A DNA stretch of 64,000 nt from Epiperipatus broadwayi (lineage: Eukaryota; Onychophora; Udeonychophora; Euonychophora; Peripatidae). Every line of letters starts with the position of its first letter. Within the stretch, counting starts at the first letter, position 1. Location: positions 2,601,911 to 2,665,910 of the forward strand of contig JAQFVV010012441.1 in the NCBI GenBank assembly GCA_028023455.1. The letters are read 5' to 3'. Made by a program: the position numbers and the translations under genes. Under the pieces are notes generated by a model, which worked only from the letters and a program-made list of their open reading frames with translations, had not been told where the DNA came from and did no database searches. This document shows, piece by piece, positions 38,163 through 48,628 of this stretch.

Positions 38163-38830
38163 GTGATTTGAGCACAGACTTTCAAGCTCCCTTCAGCTAT
38201 CCACTCTATTCCCATACAACTTATACACATGACCAGAAACATATGAAAAAGATAAATGATCTCCAATATACATATATCAAGCTGGACCAGCACTCATCAG
38301 TTGTTCCAGATCATCTCCCACACATATATATAATCAGTGCTCTGTTTATATTTTGATAGCAATTCTTCAAACTTTAATGGACAAATTTCAATCAACTCCA
38401 CCCTCCAAAACTCTTCAGCCATCTATACCATTGAAAATCTGAAAATGGCACGTCATAATCCTTTATTGATGCCAATATTATTGTGACACCTTTGTTGACT
38501 TTGTCACTCTTACCCCTCATGTGGAGGACCATGTCCTTTTATACAGAAGAGGTATGAGCAGGATACAGATTGAATCTGTAATATTTTGAATACAAGTATA
38601 ATTTTATCAAAATTGGAAAAGAATTTTTTACATATATTAGGAGTTTAAATGTAAATATAGGGGATTTGAACCCAGACCCTCAAGCTCTCTTTAGCTATTC
38701 ACTCTATCTCATACAATTGATATGCATTTATCTTTTTCACATGTGTGTGGTCATGTGTATCGGTTGTATGAGATAGAGTGGGTAGTTGAAGGATGCTTGA
38801 AAGTCTGTGTTCAAATAATCTATAATTGCA
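38163..38830. mobile_element. Foldback element, family C copy 2 (partly deleted right arm)
   Basis: The left arm starts TTTGAGCACAGACTTTCAAG and continues through the shared ACATATATCAAGCTGGACCA and CATTGAAAATCTGA blocks to about 38530. A second, short foldback (38650-38830) follows. Its inverted ends GAACCCAGACCCTCAAGC and GCTTGAAAGTCTGTGTTC belong to the same family. It may be one deleted element or two adjacent ones. Confidence 0.8.
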
Positions 38831-40350
38831 TCTAAACTCCAAGTATATATATATTATTCTTTTATTCCAAATATTTGGGAAAGTAATTGTGGATAAAATG
38901 AAATTATCGCATGATTCAAAATACATATGTCTATCTTTCTAATTCAATTTGTGGAAAAGAGTGAATCCAGAAGAAGGGTAAGTCACCCAACGTTTCTGGT
39001 TGCTTAGTCTTCATCATAACTATCTAATGCTCAATTTACTGTCTTAAGGTTTGAATTCAAATCATTGTTATTACCCAATTATATAAGTAAAACTTTTTCA
39101 GAAACTGTTTACGGACACCTTGATTTTATTCTAATTTACAGACTTATTTTTATACCATGATAATGAACTTGAATATCAAATGGTCTCTTTTTATCAGACC
39201 TAATTTTATAAGTATTAGACAAGAGTAGTTTATTTACAATAAATTATTCATTGAGTCTACAGTGAGCATTAAATTATGCCAAACATATTGTCACAGTCAG
39301 TTTCTGACTGATAAAGAGATCATTATTGTCAAATAATTAACCCAATTTGTATAATATAATGAATAATTGTTATTATATTCTGCCTTGCCTTTGATTATTA
39401 ATTTGAAGAGGTGGCAAATAAAAATTAGATGCTAAAGGCTAGGATTCACTTGCAAAATTCTGTTTTAAATGTGTTATGAACAGCTATTTCATTCCTTATA
39501 GAGAAGACATTTATAGTTAGTATATTTTTCTGTTTCTTCTTATCCGAAATTAAACTTGGAATTTTTTTGTTGGACATTTCTAAGCAAACCTAGAACTTAT
39601 TTCAGGTAACTGCCAATCCACTTAACTGCACAGTGTTATTCAGTAAATAAATATTCAGATAGTTGTAGCTCCAGATAAAATAAACAAAGAAAAGTATTAA
39701 ACTATTCTTATTAGCGATAGACTTGGTCGGTTTTCTTCTTCAGAGATTTATTTATATAGGATAGGCGAGAGGTGTTTCCAGAAAGTATTTGGGGTACATC
39801 CGGTCTTTTAAGAATGTTTTTTTTTTTAAACTAATGTAGGCTTCTGGAGTTTATTGATTATTTACTTTTTTATATATATCTTAGTCTGTAATCTTTTCAA
39901 ATTTTTTTTTTTTTACTAAAATATAACTATTGATTATAATAATTGATATTCTTTTAAATCTCCTTCCAGAAATTTGGTTTTGCAAAAGAGAAAAACAAAA
40001 CTGACAAAATAATAATAATATAACAATTTATAATGCAGAGAAACTTAATATTGAATTATGCTTTCTAATGTCTTCTAATATTTCAAAGTTGAGGTTTTTT
40101 TTTTAACAGTTGAATAGAAAAAACAAATATCAAAGAAAATTGAAAATGTCATTTAATAATGCACATTTTGATTTATCAAAAAGTTCATTTAAGGTTAAGA
40201 TGGTATTAGGTTATAGTGTCAAAAGAATTAAAGCGATAGCTAACTGTCTTTCCGTGTAAACAATTTTTTTTTTTATCTTAAAAGAAAATAAAATTTTTTT
40301 AAAGTAAACTGAAAATTATTTTATTATTGTCACCATCGGTTATTTGCCTA
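38831..40350. other. No gene seen
   Basis: AT-rich sequence with T-runs (39819-39829 and 39902-39915). No recognised element. Confidence 0.4.
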
Positions 40351-40463
40351 TTTTTTTTTTTTTTTTAAGTGTCATAGCATCGGCCGGGACACGAACCCGC
40401 AACCCGGGCAACTGCCTGCAAATGCAAGGCAGTCGCGCTGACCTCTCGACCTATCCATGCTGT
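40351..40463 (-). mobile_element. tRNA-derived SINE (family B-like), minus strand
   Basis: T-run (A-tail on the minus strand), then GTGTCATAGCATCGGCCGGG, CGAACCCGCAACCCGGGCAA, and a head ending near CATGCT. The Cs after the B box and the TGCAAGGCAGTCGCGCTGAC segment place it between families A and B. Confidence 0.85.
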
Positions 40464-40786
40464 TTCTGTTGTACTCTTTAAACGCTACATCTGTGCACTT
40501 TTTTAGGATTATGATTAAGTAATCTTCTATGTATATAAACTTGATTTATATTGATTCCGTCTTACATAAATAATTCCCAATATATATAAAGTACATAAAA
40601 TTTGAAAAATATGATGCACAATATAATATAGTCCTCAACTTTTGTATGACTTGTGAGAATATCTTTTATGATATATAAGGGTCATATTGAAATCACTGAG
40701 ACAGTGGGAAACTATATAAACTAAAGATAAAAACTTAATGAGAGTTTAAAGTAAAGCCTCTTCTGCTTAAATGCTTTTTTAAAGAT

Positions 40787-40905
40787 GAATTTTCGTCAAG
40801 CATTGGTGGTCGAGAGGTCAGCGATGGCTGCTTTACAAGTAGTTGTCGCAGGTTCGCTTCCCGGCTGATGCTATGACACACGAGAAAAAAAAAAAAAGAA
40901 TTTTC
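40787..40905 (+). mobile_element. tRNA-derived SINE (family B), plus strand, 8-bp target duplication
   Basis: The body is 40795-40897, between GAATTTTC at 40787-40794 and 40898-40905. Starts GTCAAGCATTGGTGGTCGAG, has CTGCTTTACAAGTAG (anticodon-arm-like), GGTTCGCTTCCCGG (B-box-like) and TGCTATGACACACGAG, then 13 A residues. Confidence 0.9.
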
Positions 40906-41600
40906 CATTGAAAGATAATCAGAAGTCACGCATTGCACGATCAGGTAAGTGTGGTGTGTTCGATAACTGATCTTATTTTCCCTTAGAAAGTTGAAAATTG
41001 TTGTCATGGTGAAGATTAATCTCTTTATTCTCAGGTCATGGAGAACATTTGGAAGCAATATTGTATGCATAAGAATGTTGTGACAGTTTTCTGTTTTCTA
41101 GCTCAGGAGTCTGCAAAGTACAGCTTGCAAGTCACCATATGTGGCTCAAAGATTCCATTCTTGGCGGCTCTTGCTACCAGGATAAACGTAAACACATTTT
41201 TTATTTTCGCTTGTAATTTATAAATAAATATTTTGATGATTCTAGGAGAACAAAAAGGTGCATTACAACGTTATTGATTGAATTCAGTCTTATAGAATAG
41301 TAATTATTTAAAAATAAATTAAATAATATATATAGTACATAATATGTAATAAAATATATTCTACCAGAGTATCTAGACAATTATCAACTATTACAGGTAA
41401 TAAAACTTTAATACAAAACAACATTTATTTTTCTGAGCCAGGCTTTCGATATAGCATATTTTTGTCAAAGCAAGACTATAGTAAACATGTTGAATATTTA
41501 AATATTAGAAATTTATGAATAATTGTCAAAATAACTTTTTGTTTTTATTTTTCCTAGGATGTGTACAGATTCCCTTATGTTCTATTATTAAAATAAATGT
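40906..41600. other. No confident gene; possible exon near 41100
   Basis: At 41102-41190 (+) a segment follows TTTCTGTTTTCTAG and reads QESAKYSLQVTICGSKIPFL without stops, ending at AAC|GTAAAC. Both splice motifs are plausible, but neither family nor partner exon was found. It could be an unrecognised exon or chance. Confidence 0.3.
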
Positions 41601-41752
41601 TCAATATATCCACAACCATTTTTCACTTTTTTCCTGGTGGCTCTTTAATAAGAAAGGGGAGATGGGACTCTTTTCTTGTGACTTTTTAATGGGGAAAGGA
41701 TGGGAGATTTAAGCAAAATGGTTTTTTCTGTTTAAAAGTTTGCTGACCCCTG
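41600..41752 (-). mobile_element. One end of a hAT-type DNA transposon
   Basis: On the minus strand the end reads CAGGGGTCAGCAAACTTTTA, then AACAGAAA, which is the terminus style of Charlie/MER5-type hAT elements. The matching other end was not found, so only a fragment or one-ended remnant is supported; the 41600 boundary is arbitrary. Confidence 0.65.
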
Positions 41753-41769
41753 TTCCAGCTTAATGGCTT

Positions 41770-41960
41770 TCATCAATCATGTACTGCTGAAGAAACAGAG
41801 TACATTATTTTTTTCTTTGAAATATCACTGTCAGCATTGACTTATCTCCAAATGCTCATATTATATCTTTTTGATGTGTTGGCTTATCATAAAAAGGAAT
41901 ATAGGTTTCATCACCTGTTATAATTTTAGAAATGACCTGGTGACCACCATTCTACTGATT
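41770..41960 (-). pseudogene. Mariner-type transposase fragment
   Basis: Minus-strand conceptual translation gives ITGDETYIPFYDKPTHQKDI, then AFGDKSMLTV. This matches the mariner block TGDE(T/K)W..YYDP...Q..WVFEDEP that contains the second catalytic aspartate. Stops occur within it (for example after KDII and after FQRKK). It abuts a hAT terminus. No inverted ends were recognised, so this is an old internal fragment. Confidence 0.7.
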
Positions 41961-42270
41961 CTCATATGGTCATCTTTTTACTTTTCTGTCATTTGGTGAG
42001 GGATCTAGTACTGTAACAGTCAGAAAACGTGTGACTCGTAAACATAGTGCAGAATTCGACCACCACACAGAACAGCAGCACCATCGAGATAGCGAAGCCA
42101 CCTGTGGTACTGAGTTCGAACATAGTTTATCAGTTCCACAATACAATCCACGAAACAATGCATCTGATGCGACATTAGCAAATATTTCTTTAGGCACGGT
42201 GGTCAGGGATATGCAAGAGATTCATGATTTTATTTTCGAGTTAGCCAATAATCAAACTAATATTAGTTAA
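41959..42270 (+). other. Unrecognised open frame in a less AT-rich island
   Basis: Open from 41959 with no ATG near the start. The stop is at 42268-42270. The last 80 or so residues have unusually rich composition for this window (HHTEQQHHRDSEATCGTEFE, then a hydrophobic, helix-like C-terminus ending ANNQTNIS). GTAACAG and CAGTCAG just before RKRV could serve as an acceptor, which would make this a terminal exon. Alternatively it is the end of a transposon protein. I recognise no family. Confidence 0.4.
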
Positions 42271-44000
42271 ACATTCGTATTTATATAATCGAGGAAATAT
42301 TATATAGAATGGGTATCGAATAAACGAAACGTAACTGCAGACTTATAGTTTAAAATTATTTATTAACACATTTTAATAAGATCATTTACTAATAATATTT
42401 ATGGATTATAAGCTTCAGTAGCTGGATTTGCGACATGATTATATTTTAAAGTATACATTTATTTATTTGTTTACAAAAGGGATTCATTTATTTGAAGGCG
42501 TAATCTAGCTACCTAAAATTCTCGAGTAAGCATTTCTAATGCATGCCTGGAGGGGTTTATACCTTTGCAATGCAAGAGTCTAAAGTAAGATTTAAGAGTA
42601 GCGGCGGACATATATTTATTTAATTAAAATATTTTATGACTAAGGGCAAACATTTATTTGAGAGTGAATTATGAAGATAATGCAGAGGCGGAGTGATATA
42701 TAGAATAATAAAATTAAGTAAAGGAACACGTAGTACGCTTTAGAAAGGCGATATGGAATGGCAGTATATCGAAACTGCAATGCTGTGAATGAGTTTATAA
42801 GAATGTCGGGCTGGTCTCTGCCATCGGCCCGACGAAGTAAGGGGTCACATAAGCATAACCAGGGAGAAGCGGTCCATGTCGCAGTTTGCCGGCTGGCTGG
42901 GTGATGTTGTCAAGTCCTACGGGAGCACCCATTATGTCTGCTTGTGTAGGACGACTGGGGTTAATTTCAACCCTGAAGCATCCGCGAATTTCACGGCGGA
43001 ATGGGTCATCGCGGCTCTAAAACCTAACACATGTATAATGTATTAACGATTATGATAAGATTTAAATAGATTTCTAACTCGGCCCTACATTATCAACAGT
43101 TACTAAAAGAACGTTGGCGACTCTCAAAGAAATGTAATTTTCTAGAATTATTCATTAAGATTTAATAAATACAAAACATATATAAACTGGGAATTATTAC
43201 AACTAATATGCCAGCCATTTGCAAAGTAGTAGACCCTGCATTACAATAAATGATGCATTGAATGCGTGCCGATTTATATGAAAGTTAAGTGATTTATGAA
43301 AGTAAATATTAATGAAAATTTGACACGCCCTCACTGTTTCAAGCGATCATAGATTTAGACTTTGAAAATTAAGACAATTATGAGCATGCAATAATTAAAT
43401 AATAAATATAGATAAAATGTAGATTTTAGAAATACACACCCAAGAGAAATAGAATGAGGTAAGCTAGATTATTAGAGAAATTTACACATTAAGTTAATTA
43501 TTCAACTTTAGTTATACAAATGGTAGTTTTTATATTTTACAATTTAGATAAATAATATGAAGAAGAGCTATAGCATGTTATTAGAGTACTCTAGAGTTTG
43601 AACACAGACAGGTACCTGTTTTATAAGAAGTTTTCTGATTCCATTAGTTTAGTAGCAAAAGGTTCGTGATTAGCAGTTCTTTCTTGTATTTAGGCGTTTC
43701 ATTTATTTTAACAGCAGCAGCAGCTTTCTCATTTATTTCAGGCAGCAAATCTTCATGGTGAATTTATGACGGGCAATGGAAAGTTCGGCATCCGATAGGC
43801 CATCTCCCGATGGAGAATAATCTAGGTGCTTTTACTCGGTCATACCTTGGCAGGAACAATTTATTTTTATATTTTGGAGACTCTCAGTGATCGAGAGCAA
43901 AGCTAAAGTTTAAGTGAATGTCTCCCGCAAGTCTAAGATGGCCTCTATTCTTATCTTGATCTTCACATTTTTGTTAAGGTATTTTTAGGTTCTACTTAAT
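42271..44000. other. Compositional island, origin unknown
   Basis: This stretch has few homopolymers and GC-richer patches at 42800-43030 and 43740-43960, unlike its surroundings. An open frame from about 42804 to 43048 (+) includes ATG 42875 and MSQFAGWLGDVVKSYGST, then a Cys-rich YVCLCR and an alanine-rich end. I recognise neither it nor a promoter. Candidate explanations are a decayed retroelement (for example an LTR), a regulatory region, or a gene fragment. Confidence 0.4.
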
Positions 44001-46280
44001 CTGCCCTGAGGATAATCAATGCATTTTGTTGGTTTTAATTATAAAGAAAGCTGCCGTTCTATTGTTTACATTTTACATTTACTAATTACATTTTGGGGAA
44101 TTTTTCTTTAATTAATCTATTATCTATCACTGACCGATGCTTTTAAATTTCAAAGACAAAAAGGGAACATAAGATTATTTTAACTTTTAATTAAATATTA
44201 CATCAGATTTTTTTAGAATTATTATTAAACGAAATTTAAACAAAGCAATAAATACGAACTTTATAATCCAAAATAAATGATTAAAATTATACAAAATTAT
44301 ATAACTAAAAGAAATCTAAATTATATTATTTTATCCCTATTTATTGCCTTTAATTTGAGATCGAAATGTGTGCGTGTTTATGCTGAATTCTACATATATT
44401 TATACATTTTTAATATTGCTACACACACAATTTGATACCAAAAAGTTTAAATTTGGGTGGGATAGACCGGTCAGTGAGAGACGACAGAAAGTGTTTCAGT
44501 ACCAAAGGCAGGTCTGTCATTTGGTAAGTGCACTGTTTATTGTTTGTTATCATTTTACAGACATTGGCCACATTTGGGTGGGTGGGTGGGGGGACGAATG
44601 TTGTAGCAGAAAATTTCTCTAAACCACCTAAAGACATTTGTCCATGGTGATGCTTCAGTGCCAAATATAACTACAGAATACATTTTTCTTCAAACAAGCC
44701 AACTTGAAAATCGTAAAAAATCACCATGTGGTAGGACTCTTGATCTAACTCCATGTTTTGTAATATTGGAGTATATATCATAGCTACCAAAATATTAATA
44801 GTGGAGATCAACTTCTTATGTATTTATATAGTCACAGATTTTGCTGTATCTTAATTTTACAGTGATTCTCATATTATAATGCTTATTTTTATTTGTTAAA
44901 AAAGCTTCATATATTGTTAATATTAAGTATGACTCTGAAATAAAAATCTTTGTAAAATTTTGTGCAAAACATCACAGAATGGATTACTTAAGTAAGTAGT
45001 GGATTGTATATAACAACTCTTTTTTCCCTCTTATTTCACTTTCCACAATTTTCTCTAATATGATTTCATTATCCCTAGTTTATATTTTAAAATCTTTTAT
45101 TTGATTTAAAGTCTGTTTCTATTTATAGATCATTGTGGTTAGTTTCTTTCTATTAGTCCTCATATTTTTTCTTTTGATTTTTTTTTTTTAAACTTACATA
45201 ACATCTTAAATTTCTGATCCATTTTTTTCTAAAGCATTATCTATGTTTATTCAGTAACTTTAGTTATAAATTACCCTTATCCAATCCCAATATCTTTTCT
45301 TGTTATAAATAGCTAATATTTTCCTTTTTTTTTATTACTTAATTTGCAAAACAAATTCACAAACTTATTTTATTTGTGAATATATTTTCATGTTTTCAAT
45401 GCCTCTGTTCTGCTTTAAAAAATAGATTCTTTTTTTTTCTTATTATAATTAAATGACTTCCTGGTAATCTACCTATTTTTATATGTATTCAAATTTTCTA
45501 TTTTTATTATCTGCTTTTCATTGCTTTGTTTTTTATTAGAGATAATATTGACCCAATCTTAACTTCAATAGTTGTTAACAATTTTTTATATGTTCAGCTC
45601 TTTAGCATAGCACATTGTCTTTCTTATCTATTTTTGTTTTCACTTGACCTAAAACAGTTTTAGCTATTCTCTTATTGTCCAAAATTTGAAGTCTATCAAA
45701 TGTGTTAAATTTACTTTTTTTTTTTTTTTGGCTTAAAAACTTTATCATTCTATTTTCTTCTGAATTATTTTAAACATGCTGTCCTACTTCTCTGAACTTT
45801 TGAACTCTGATTAAAATATCCTTTTAAGATCAAATAATCATTTTTATACGATAAATCTAGTACAGTTTTTTTTTTCTACCATGTAATTGTTGCTACATCA
45901 TAATTATTTTATAAAAAGTATTATTTGTTGGTTGTTTTGTGAGCTCTTTTTTTTTTTTTTGGCATCATATTAAATTCATTATTTATGAATCTAAAGGTTA
46001 CTGGTTCAATCACCATGCTAGCTGTCACTGATCAGGCTGGAAATATCTGAAGAAGAGAGGGAAAAATACTTTTCAAAAGTTTTCTATATTAATCTTTATC
46101 TTATTTTGTTACATTTAAAGGTATTTGTAAAAGTATAAAGTAATCTATTATTTACTAGATGACAGATGTAAATAATAATTTAATATATCAATCACACAGT
46201 TCTTCTTTCCAAAATAGTTCATGAATATCTGATATAGAAATAAAACAAACAAACTCCTTCTTTTTAAAACTTGCTTTTTA
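44001..46280. other. No confident gene; possible exon at 44440-44522
   Basis: A plus-strand frame reads FKFGWDRPVSERRQKVFQYQ, then RQVCHL, and ends at CATTTG|GTAAGT (44523), a strong donor. The acceptor side (ACCAAAAAG at about 44440-44448) is weak. No family recognised. The rest is T-rich sequence without features. Confidence 0.3.
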
Positions 46281-46297
46281 TATGACTATCTAAACAA

Positions 46298-46561
46298 TTG
46301 ATTTACAATAAGACAAAAATGAACTATTACACCATCATTTCTATAAAGCAAAGCATCAAGACCAAACAATTTGCAATCATAAGATTATCCATGTTTTTAA
46401 CGATGGCACTATGGTTAACAAGATGCCATAAGGTTTTCACCCTCCCACTACAAAACGAAGAGACCTTTTTCACCAACAAACTAACTGAACTTAGGAAAAG
46501 GGATCATATCATCGCTCAAATAAACAGATACAAGGATAGCTGGAACATTATCAATAATTAG
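46298..46561 (+). other. Unrecognised 87-codon open frame
   Basis: Charged C-terminal part (FFTNKLTELRKRDHIIAQIN, then RYKDSWNIINN). It lies 155 bp left of the Penelope-like remnant, on the opposite strand to the adjacent arm. It may be part of another retroelement; similarity to a known family is not clear to me. Confidence 0.3.
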
Positions 46562-46716
46562 AATATAAAACTCATACTTATGATGACATACCAATTTCAA
46601 AATCTTAGAAAAACCAAGACACAACTAATATGAAAAACAAAGAACTCTTCACCCAGAATCACGAACATACTATAGTCTACTAATGTATTAAAGCCTTAAA
46701 TAAATAATTTGAGAGA

Positions 46717-48124
46717 AAAAAAAAAGAAATCCAATGTTTTGACTATTTCATATAGTCTTTTTCAAGGTACACTAAAATAATATATGTATAATAATAAATA
46801 TCACATATTCCAAATAATAATCATAATAAAACAAAATAAAAAAATATTAAATTAAAAATTACAAAATATATTCATAACCAAAAATTTACCTTATCTCCCA
46901 CTCCCCTTTTCTATTACAAACAATCACAACCTAAACACAAACAAGGCAAAACTCCATACAGTAGTGCCATCCTGTGCCAACCAGATTAATCAATGGATGC
47001 CAGAAGGCTTGTGCATAAAATCCCTATCTAGAGCCTACTCATCCAATATCCCCAGACTAGTTTCTGGCTTGTGGCCTTCATCAGTGAGGAACCTTGGATC
47101 TGAGAGCACTGCACCTAGATCTCAAATCTAAGGCTCCTCACTGACAAAGGCCACTGCCAGAAACTTGTCTGGGGATATTGGATGAGTAGGCACTAGATAG
47201 GGATTTTATACACAAGCCTTCTGGCATCCATTGATTACTCTGGTTGGCACAGGATGGCACCACTGTATGGAGAGTTTTGTCTTGTTTAATAACAATTATG
47301 TGCTAGTATAAGAGAGTGATCATGTGATGTTTAGAGGCTAAACACAAACATTTTATTTTATTTATTTATTTTTTAAAAAAACTGTACATATATCCTTTAA
47401 AACATTTAATTAAAAATCTATTATTTTCTTTTCTCTTTCCATTAACATCCTATTTAATTCAGGTTTTATTTTATTAATGTTCATATCTTCCTTTATCATC
47501 CTTTCATTGTATGACTTAATATATTCCAAATGCCTTATTTCAAAATCTCCATGCTTAAATTTATTCATATGAATGTATGTCATTTCTACATTCTTTCTAA
47601 AACAATGTTGGGACTAGTAAGAATAAATTAAAAACTAGATTAAAACAGCATTTAGGTGATAAAAATTCTGCTGTTTACATTCATATGAATAAATTTAAGC
47701 ATGGGGATTTTGAAATAAGATCTTTGGAATGAATTAAGTCATACAATGAAAAGATGATAAAGGAAGATATGTACATTAAATAAAACCTGAATTAAATAAG
47801 ATGTTAATGGAAAAAGAAAAAAGAAAATAATAGGTTTTTAATTAAATGTTTTAAAGGATATAGTTTTAAAAAAAAAGAATAAATAAAATAAATTGTTTGT
47901 GTTTAGGTTGTGATTGTTTGTAATAGAAAAGGGGAATGGGAGAGATAAGGTAAATTTTTGGTTACAAGTATATTTTGTAATTTTTAATTTAATATTTTTT
48001 ATTTTATTTTATTATTATTATTATTTTTTTTTTTTGGAATATATGATATTTATTATTATATATATTATTTTAGTGTACTTTGAAAAAGACTATATGAAAT
48101 AATCAAAACGTTGGATTTCTTTTT
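46717..48124. mobile_element. Two Penelope-like element 3' ends, head to head
   Basis: The outer ends match as an inverted repeat: AAAGAAATCCAATGTTTTGA at 46722 against TCAAAACGTTGGATTTCTTT at 48103-48122, with GTACACT..ATATAGTCTTTTTC just inside. The right arm (47607-48124, +) translates through one stop as VGTSKNKLKTRLKQHLGD, KNSAVYIHMNKFKHGDFEIR and IKSYNEKMIKEDMYI. This resembles the GIY-YIG endonuclease C-terminal half (catalytic R in TRL..H, E in IKED). The left arm carries the same sequence on the minus strand from about 47580 down, interrupted by a nested foldback. Neither arm has the reverse transcriptase. Confidence 0.8.
46931..47349. mobile_element. Foldback element, family B copy 2, nested
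   Basis: The element lies between CTAAACACAAAC copies at 46931-46942 and 47338-47349. The inverted arms start AAGGCAAAACTCCATACAGT and include GTGCATAAAATCCCTATCTA and CCCAGACTAGTTTCTGGC. The uninterrupted right arm of the Penelope-like foldback (about 47895-47910) preserves one copy of the target, so the insertion and its 12-bp duplication are read directly. Confidence 0.9.
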
Positions 48125-48192
48125 CATCATTATAGTCATATTTTAAAAAGGAGTTTGTTTTATTTCTATATTAGATGTAATTTAATATATAA

Positions 48193-48628
48193 TTAACATT
48201 AGCGATTAAGCCAATACACATGCACTTTAAAGATAAATTATAAATGAATACTCTCAATTTTTCCATACACAAGGTATAGTATTTTAGAAAGAATGGAATG
48301 AATCCACCCATTCTTTCTACCCAAATGTTTATGTATGGGCAAATCTTAAGCATGTGGAAATGAGAACGTGAAGGTGAATCCAGCCATTCTTTTGACCCAA
48401 ATGTTTATGTATGGGCAAATCTTAAGTGTGTGGAAATGAGAGCATGAAGGTTCATGCTCTTATTTCCACACACTTAAGATTTACCCATGCGTAAATGTTT
48501 GGGTCAAAAGAATGGGTGGATTCATTCCATTTTTTCTAAAATACTATATCTTGTGTATGGAAAAATTGAGAGTATTCATTTATAATTTTTCTTTAAAGTG
48601 CAGGTGCATTGGCTTAATCGCTAATATC
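48193..48628. mobile_element. Foldback MITE, family A copy 2
   Basis: Near-perfect palindrome with arms of about 190 bp. Outer ends ATTAGCGATTAAGCCAAT and its mirror; inner blocks GAATGAATCCACCCATTCTT and TTATGTATGGGCAAATCTTA. The inner block is tandemly repeated once (48300-48380 and 48370-48450). Related to 15696-16092. Confidence 0.9.

Noticed and set aside
40735-41070. 111-residue minus-strand open frame
   Set aside because: It reads antisense through a SINE and its A-tail; no splice or family support.
42875-43048. Complete small-protein gene starting at the ATG near 42875
   Set aside because: The frame stays open upstream of the ATG, and no promoter, splice or family evidence exists; reported only as part of the island.
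44523-44562. A 37-nt intron joining the 44.4 kb frame to ACATTGGCCACATTTGG
   Set aside because: Far shorter than the other introns inferred here (62-100 bp) and the joined product has no recognisable family.
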